Source: Candidatus Aminicenantes bacterium UBA4085
GTDB lineage: Bacteria; Acidobacteriota; Aminicenantia; Aminicenantales; UBA4085
Assembly (NCBI GenBank): GCA_002383325.1
Contig: DFYJ01000082.1
Coordinates: 1-6,428 of the forward strand
Direction: 5' to 3'
Length of the DNA: 6,428 bases
The notes beneath the pieces are model-generated. The model had not been told where the DNA came from, searched no databases, and saw only the letters and a list, made by a program, of their open reading frames with translations. Position numbers and translations under genes: made by a program. Shown piece by piece: positions 6,204 through 6,428 of this stretch (within the stretch, counting starts at the first letter, position 1; every line of letters starts with the position of its first letter).

Positions 6204-6224
6204 CCTTATGGCGTGGTGATAAGG
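6204..6224. promoter_or_regulatory. inverted repeat CCTTAT-N9-ATAAGG, candidate operator
   Basis: Perfect 6-bp arms at 6204-6209 and 6219-6224 with a 9-bp spacer, ending 21 bp before the -35 of the antitoxin promoter. The loop is too long and no T-run follows, so a terminator is unlikely. A second binding site for the antitoxin or its complex is the simplest reading. Confidence 0.4.
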
Positions 6225-6245
6225 GGACGAAACAAACAAGGCATA

Positions 6246-6274
6246 TTGACAAAAGCAAGGATAATGCTTATTAT
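6246..6274 (+). promoter_or_regulatory. near-consensus sigma70 promoter of the antitoxin gene
   Basis: TTGACA (6246-6251), 17-nt spacer, TATTAT (6269-6274): 6/6 and 5/6 matches with ideal spacing. The ATG begins at 6281, 7 nt after the end of the -10, exactly where transcription is expected to start, so the mRNA is predicted to be leaderless. Confidence 0.75.
6261..6274. promoter_or_regulatory. palindrome ATAAT-GCTT-ATTAT over the -10, candidate autoregulatory operator
   Basis: Perfect 5-bp arms (6261-6265 and 6270-6274) around a 4-bp centre, covering the -10. A smaller pair AAGCA/TGCTT (6253-6257 and 6265-6269) overlaps it. AbrB/MazE-type antitoxins commonly bind palindromes in their own promoter, and binding here would block RNA polymerase. 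Confidence 0.5.
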
Positions 6275-6280
6275 AAAGGC

Positions 6281-6428
6281 ATGCTGGCCAACTCGAAAAT
6301 AACTAAGAAAAACCAAACCACTCTGCCCAGGGCGGTGCTCGATGCTCTCGGGGCAAAACCCGCGGATCGACTGGTCTATGAGATCGAAGGGGATACTGTG
6401 GTCTTGCGGGCCAAAACGGAGCGGCTTG
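6281..6428 (+). CDS. AbrB/MazE-type (SpoVT-AbrB fold) antitoxin, 5' part only
   Basis: 49 codons are visible before the right edge. The sequence after the start, SKITKKNQTTLPRAVLDALG followed by AKPADRLVYEIEGDTVVLRA, is the swapped-hairpin AbrB DNA-binding domain: the K-x-Q-x-T-L-P-x-x-V core (residues 10-19), then G24 and the closing EGDTVVLR strand (36-43). Such proteins are usually antitoxins that bind their own promoter and neutralise a PIN-domain VapC or MazF-like toxin encoded just downstream, here outside the window. A stand-alone AbrB regulator is the alternative. ATG 6281 is the first canonical start after an in-frame stop at 6200-6202. No Shine-Dalgarno precedes it at normal spacing, in line with the leaderless-mRNA prediction. 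Confidence 0.88.
   Translation, partial: MLANSKITKKNQTTLPRAVLDALGAKPADRLVYEIEGDTVVLRAKTERL

Larger units (their letters stand above)
5969..6280. other. divergent intergenic region between the HTH-TM-propeller gene and the antitoxin gene
   Basis: 312 bp with no convincing gene. Short rightward frames here have no recognisable content. It holds the leftward promoter candidate near 5985-6013, an inverted repeat at 6204-6224, and the antitoxin promoter with its overlapping palindrome at 6246-6274. I see nothing specific in the middle part, 6014-6203. Confidence 0.65.

Noticed and set aside
6204..6224. Inverted repeat as a rho-independent terminator
   Set aside because: Stem of only 6 bp, 9-nt loop and no T-run on either strand. 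An operator is more plausible.

Overview
The window looks like chromosomal DNA from a GC-rich, probably anaerobic or facultative bacterium. Lineage is an inference. A membrane protein with an N-terminal excisionase-like HTH (a WKEI...RTCMRWEKDHGLPIHR block) joined to an exported FG-GAP-type domain, next to a secreted LamG/Ig-like protein, is a combination I associate with Aminicenantes and other Acidobacteriota-related genomes. No rRNA or marker gene is present to confirm this.

Region 1 (1-2601, minus strand) is a tight five-gene operon read leftwards: tusA sulfur carrier, a 158-aa DsrE2/COG2210-like protein, a 121-aa DsrE-family protein, a GcvH-like lipoyl carrier resembling LbpA of sulfur-oxidation (sHdr) clusters, and a Tat-exported [NiFe]-hydrogenase small subunit whose 3' end runs off the left edge. 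Gaps are 15-27 nt and each gene has a Shine-Dalgarno sequence. The first four genes form a recognisable cytoplasmic sulfur-trafficking set. Finding them directly upstream of a group 1 uptake hydrogenase, with no hdr gene in view, is the most interesting aspect of the window. It suggests a link between H2 oxidation and sulfur-atom handling, but this is a hypothesis from gene order.

Region 2 (2602-3013) is a divergent intergenic region. It carries a candidate sigma70-type promoter for the operon (consensus -35, weak -10), an inverted repeat just upstream of it at an activator-like distance, and a possible 31-codon leader ORF overlapping the tusA start by ATGA.

Region 3 (3014-5968) holds two convergent genes about 48 bp apart: a secreted 503-aa LamG/Ig-like cysteine-rich protein on the plus strand, and a 464-aa HTH-TM-beta-propeller-like protein on the minus strand.

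Region 4 (5969-6428) is a second divergent intergenic region, followed by the 5' end of an AbrB/MazE-type antitoxin gene. Its near-consensus promoter ends only 6 nt before the ATG, which predicts a leaderless mRNA. A perfect palindrome overlaps its -10, and another lies just upstream, as expected for autoregulation. The toxin partner would lie beyond the right edge. No tRNA, rRNA, IS element or CRISPR array was seen.
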